Shown: positions 56,625 to 58,196 of the stretch, piece by piece
Position numbering within the stretch: position 1 is the first letter of the stretch
Layout of the letters: every line of letters begins with the position of its first letter
Assembly (NCBI GenBank): GCA_029939715.1
Contig: JAOZSJ010000008.1
Coordinates: 1-58,196 of the forward strand
Source of the DNA: 4572-123 sp002084545
GTDB taxonomy: Bacteria; Desulfobacterota; Desulfobacteria; Desulfobacterales; 4572-123
Direction: 5' to 3'
Length of the DNA stretch: 58,196 nucleotides
Translations under genes and position numbers: made by a program
The notes under the pieces: generated by a model
The model's input: only the letters and a program-made list of their open reading frames with translations
What the model was told of the DNA's origin: nothing
Databases searched by the model: none

Positions 56625-57278
56625 TTATTTTATCAAACCGGTCGAAAAAGCCAGCATAAACTGGCCGGCATAGTACAGGGGAAGACCGATCATGCGGTTT
56701 GTAAAATCATCTTTGATAAATCGTTGACGGGCTACAAAAATATCTGAAACATAAAATAGCAGTGCCCCGGAAAAGACCATGGAACGGCCGGAAAAAGCAA
56801 TGGCTGGAGATCCGAGAACTGAAAAGGCATTACAGATCATGAGGCTGATGACCACAATATAAAATATGACGGGCAGTGTCATGGAGCCCAGATTAGGCTT
56901 CAGCCATCCATAGATGGGAAATCCCACGGCAACGGTAATTATAAGTCCTGTCAGGGTCCATAGCGTAATTCCGGCTGCGTAAAAAAAACAGGCAACATAA
57001 AACAGGTGCCCGGTCAGAAAAGATACCAGACCCAGGAGAAACATTTGTTCCCGGCGCAAAGCCAGGAAAATATCCCCGGCCAGGCACAATATAAGCCCGC
57101 CCAGCAGAATCTGAAAATACCGGGTGTCCGGGTGTGGCTGCACCAGTGCCGTAATAATAAACAGGCAGGAAAGAACGGTTTTTGTTATCAGAACATTTTT
57201 AAAATTATTACGCTTTTCATGGTAAAGAAGTACGGAAAGCAATCCTGCCGCGGAAAAAACGATCAACATGTTGAGCAT
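56625..57278 (-). CDS. Lysoplasmalogenase (YhhN/TMEM86 family)
   Basis: 217 residues, about eight membrane spans, with the conserved acidic sites LAGDIFLAL and YVSDIFVARQRF typical of YhhN/TMEM86. The family hydrolyses the vinyl-ether bond of lysoplasmalogens or related lipids. Sulfate reducers of this class are known to make ether lipids, so the activity fits, although the substrate is not proven. ATG 57278 follows gggggaaaa. Confidence 0.88.
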   Translation of the reverse strand: MLNMLIVFSAAGLLSVLLYHEKRNNFKNVLITKTVLSCLFIITALVQPHPDTRYFQILLGGLILCLAGDIFLALRREQMFLLGLVSFLTGHLFYVACFFYAAGITLWTLTGLIITVAVGFPIYGWLKPNLGSMTLPVIFYIVVISLMICNAFSVLGSPAIAFSGRSMVFSGALLFYVSDIFVARQRFIKDDFTNRMIGLPLYYAGQFMLAFSTGLIK

Positions 57279-57497
57279 GATTTTCCCCCTTTACGGGAAA
57301 GTATTGCCGTATGTTCCCGGGAATTGGCTACTCTTGAAATCAAAAATATACTTAATAAAAATTAAGCTTATTATTTGTAATATGTCAAGGACAATAGATG
57401 TTTTCGTTGACATGAAGGATACATTTTAACTATATCGGACTCACATAAACAAATCATTGCCCGTGGGAAACCAGGCAGCAGAAAAAGGGAATCATTA

Positions 57498-57806
57498 ATG
57501 AGTAAATTAATTCAGGGTGATCCGTGGGTTTGGGTCATTGTACAAAACGACGGTGCGGCGGAACAATTTGTCGGCCTGCATGATATAGAGGGCAGGACGG
57601 ATTATATTCCATGTTTTTTGAGCAGGGATCATGCCATGCAGTGCTTTATCAATCTTCCCCGGGAAAGAGGTATGAAATTCGAGGCTCAGGCGGTTTTGTA
57701 TACTGAACTGGTACTGGATTCCGCAGCCGGCGGGTTTATGATTTATGTGTTAAACGGTGAGGGAGAAATATTGGAAAAAAATAATCCGACAGGAGTAGAT
57801 AGATGA
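57498..57806 (+). CDS. Hypothetical protein (first of an overlapping pair)
   Basis: 102 residues, no membrane segment or signal, many aromatic and acidic residues (DPWVWVIVQNDGAAEQFVG, LSRDHAMQCFINLP). No family recognised. The ATG has only a weak aaaaggg upstream. Its stop overlaps the next start (ATGA), so the two are translationally coupled and probably act together. The region upstream, 57279-57497, is intergenic and AT-rich. Confidence 0.75.
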   Translation: MSKLIQGDPWVWVIVQNDGAAEQFVGLHDIEGRTDYIPCFLSRDHAMQCFINLPRERGMKFEAQAVLYTELVLDSAAGGFMIYVLNGEGEILEKNNPTGVDR

Positions 57807-58063
57807 AAGATAAATTAGGGCTTTATTATTACCCGTTTCCTCAAAATAAACGTGTCCGAATGTATGTGGATCAACAGCAGGGAGAGATCGTTTTTCGGAT
57901 GTACAACGAGGATGACGCGGCAATGTGGGAAGAGCATGGATGGGTGGCTTATACAGCAATTAAGCTGGCTTCGAAGATGTATGACGGCAAGGAGAAAGCG
58001 TTTAATCCGGACAATGCCTACGACATAGAGGCGGCAAGGGCCCTGATCCGGGAAAATGCCTGA
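57803..58063 (+). CDS. Hypothetical protein (second of the pair)
   Basis: 86 residues, soluble, rich in tyrosine, acidic and basic residues (GLYYYPFPQNKRVRMYVDQQ, NEDDAAMWEEHGW). No family recognised. It overlaps the preceding gene by four bases and stops one base before an element with 22-bp inverted ends. Confidence 0.7.
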   Translation: MKDKLGLYYYPFPQNKRVRMYVDQQQGEIVFRMYNEDDAAMWEEHGWVAYTAIKLASKMYDGKEKAFNPDNAYDIEAARALIRENA

Positions 58064-58168
58064 TATAGCTGCCACATATTAAATTTCACTGCGTTATCGG
58101 TCGGCAGCGTATTATACAATACAGCATTCTCCCCCTGGCCTTGTGCAATTTAATATGTGACAGCTATA
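58064..58168. mobile_element. MITE-like 105-bp element with 22-bp inverted ends
   Basis: tatagctgccacatattaaatt (58064-58085) and aatttaatatgtgacagctata (58147-58168) are reverse complements with one mismatch in 22. The 61-base interior has no coding frame. It begins directly after the stop of the preceding small gene. It could be a miniature inverted-repeat element, a REP-like sequence or an extended terminator hairpin; no transposase or target duplication is visible, so mobility is unproven. Confidence 0.5.
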
Positions 58169-58196
58169 GAAGCCTTATTTTTTCGGCAGAATAATT

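Overview
The window is a single assembled stretch with one 100-base scaffold gap. It looks like the chromosome of an anaerobic Desulfobacterota bacterium, probably a Desulfobacteraceae or Desulfosarcinaceae-type sulfate reducer. This is inferred from the gene set (PfaA/PfaD-like lipid synthase, complete Bat operon, TRAP transporter, several universal stress proteins, lysoplasmalogenase, ElbB), the moderate GC and the frequent TTG starts. No 16S gene or other decisive taxonomic marker is present.

Layout. 1-4.4 kb: tRNA-Arg(ACG), a gene-poor spacer, the cobalamin genes cobU-cobS, and on the minus strand an SBF-family transporter and glycerol dehydrogenase. 4.5-18.4 kb: a long plus-strand run of ileS, lspA, lgt and holA, then a complete moxR-DUF58-batA-batB/C-batD-batE stress/envelope operon, ending at argC (19.5 kb). 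19.5-22.5 kb: a three-gene TRAP transporter on the minus strand. 22.9-31.3 kb: folD, an M23 peptidase, secA, an N-end-rule operon (clpS-clpA-aat) and a HIT protein. 31.3-34.8 kb: a large hybrid sensor kinase and a small membrane protein.

35.0-44.7 kb is the most distinctive region. It holds a 2127-residue iterative lipid/polyketide synthase (KS-AT-ACP-ACP-KR-DH, PfaA-like), a separate PfaD-like enoylreductase, a PlsC-type acyltransferase that converges on and overlaps pfaA, and a MerR-type regulator gene divergent from pfaA across a compact intergenic region. No PfaC-type KS-CLF-DH-DH protein, thioesterase or phosphopantetheinyl transferase is present, so this is a reduced secondary-lipid locus whose product cannot be read from sequence.

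44.7-50.9 kb: XerD-type recombinase, aminopeptidase P, orphan ParA, ElbB, an ArgA-like acetyltransferase with a degenerate kinase-like domain, a GAF protein and a universal stress protein. 51-58.2 kb, after the gap: cardiolipin synthase, two metallo-beta-lactamase-fold hydrolases, a broken antitoxin gene, a tandem universal stress protein, lysoplasmalogenase and two overlapping small genes of unknown function, followed by a 105-bp element with 22-bp inverted ends. Membrane-lipid functions (PlsC, Pfa synthase, cardiolipin synthase, lysoplasmalogenase) recur in the right-hand half.
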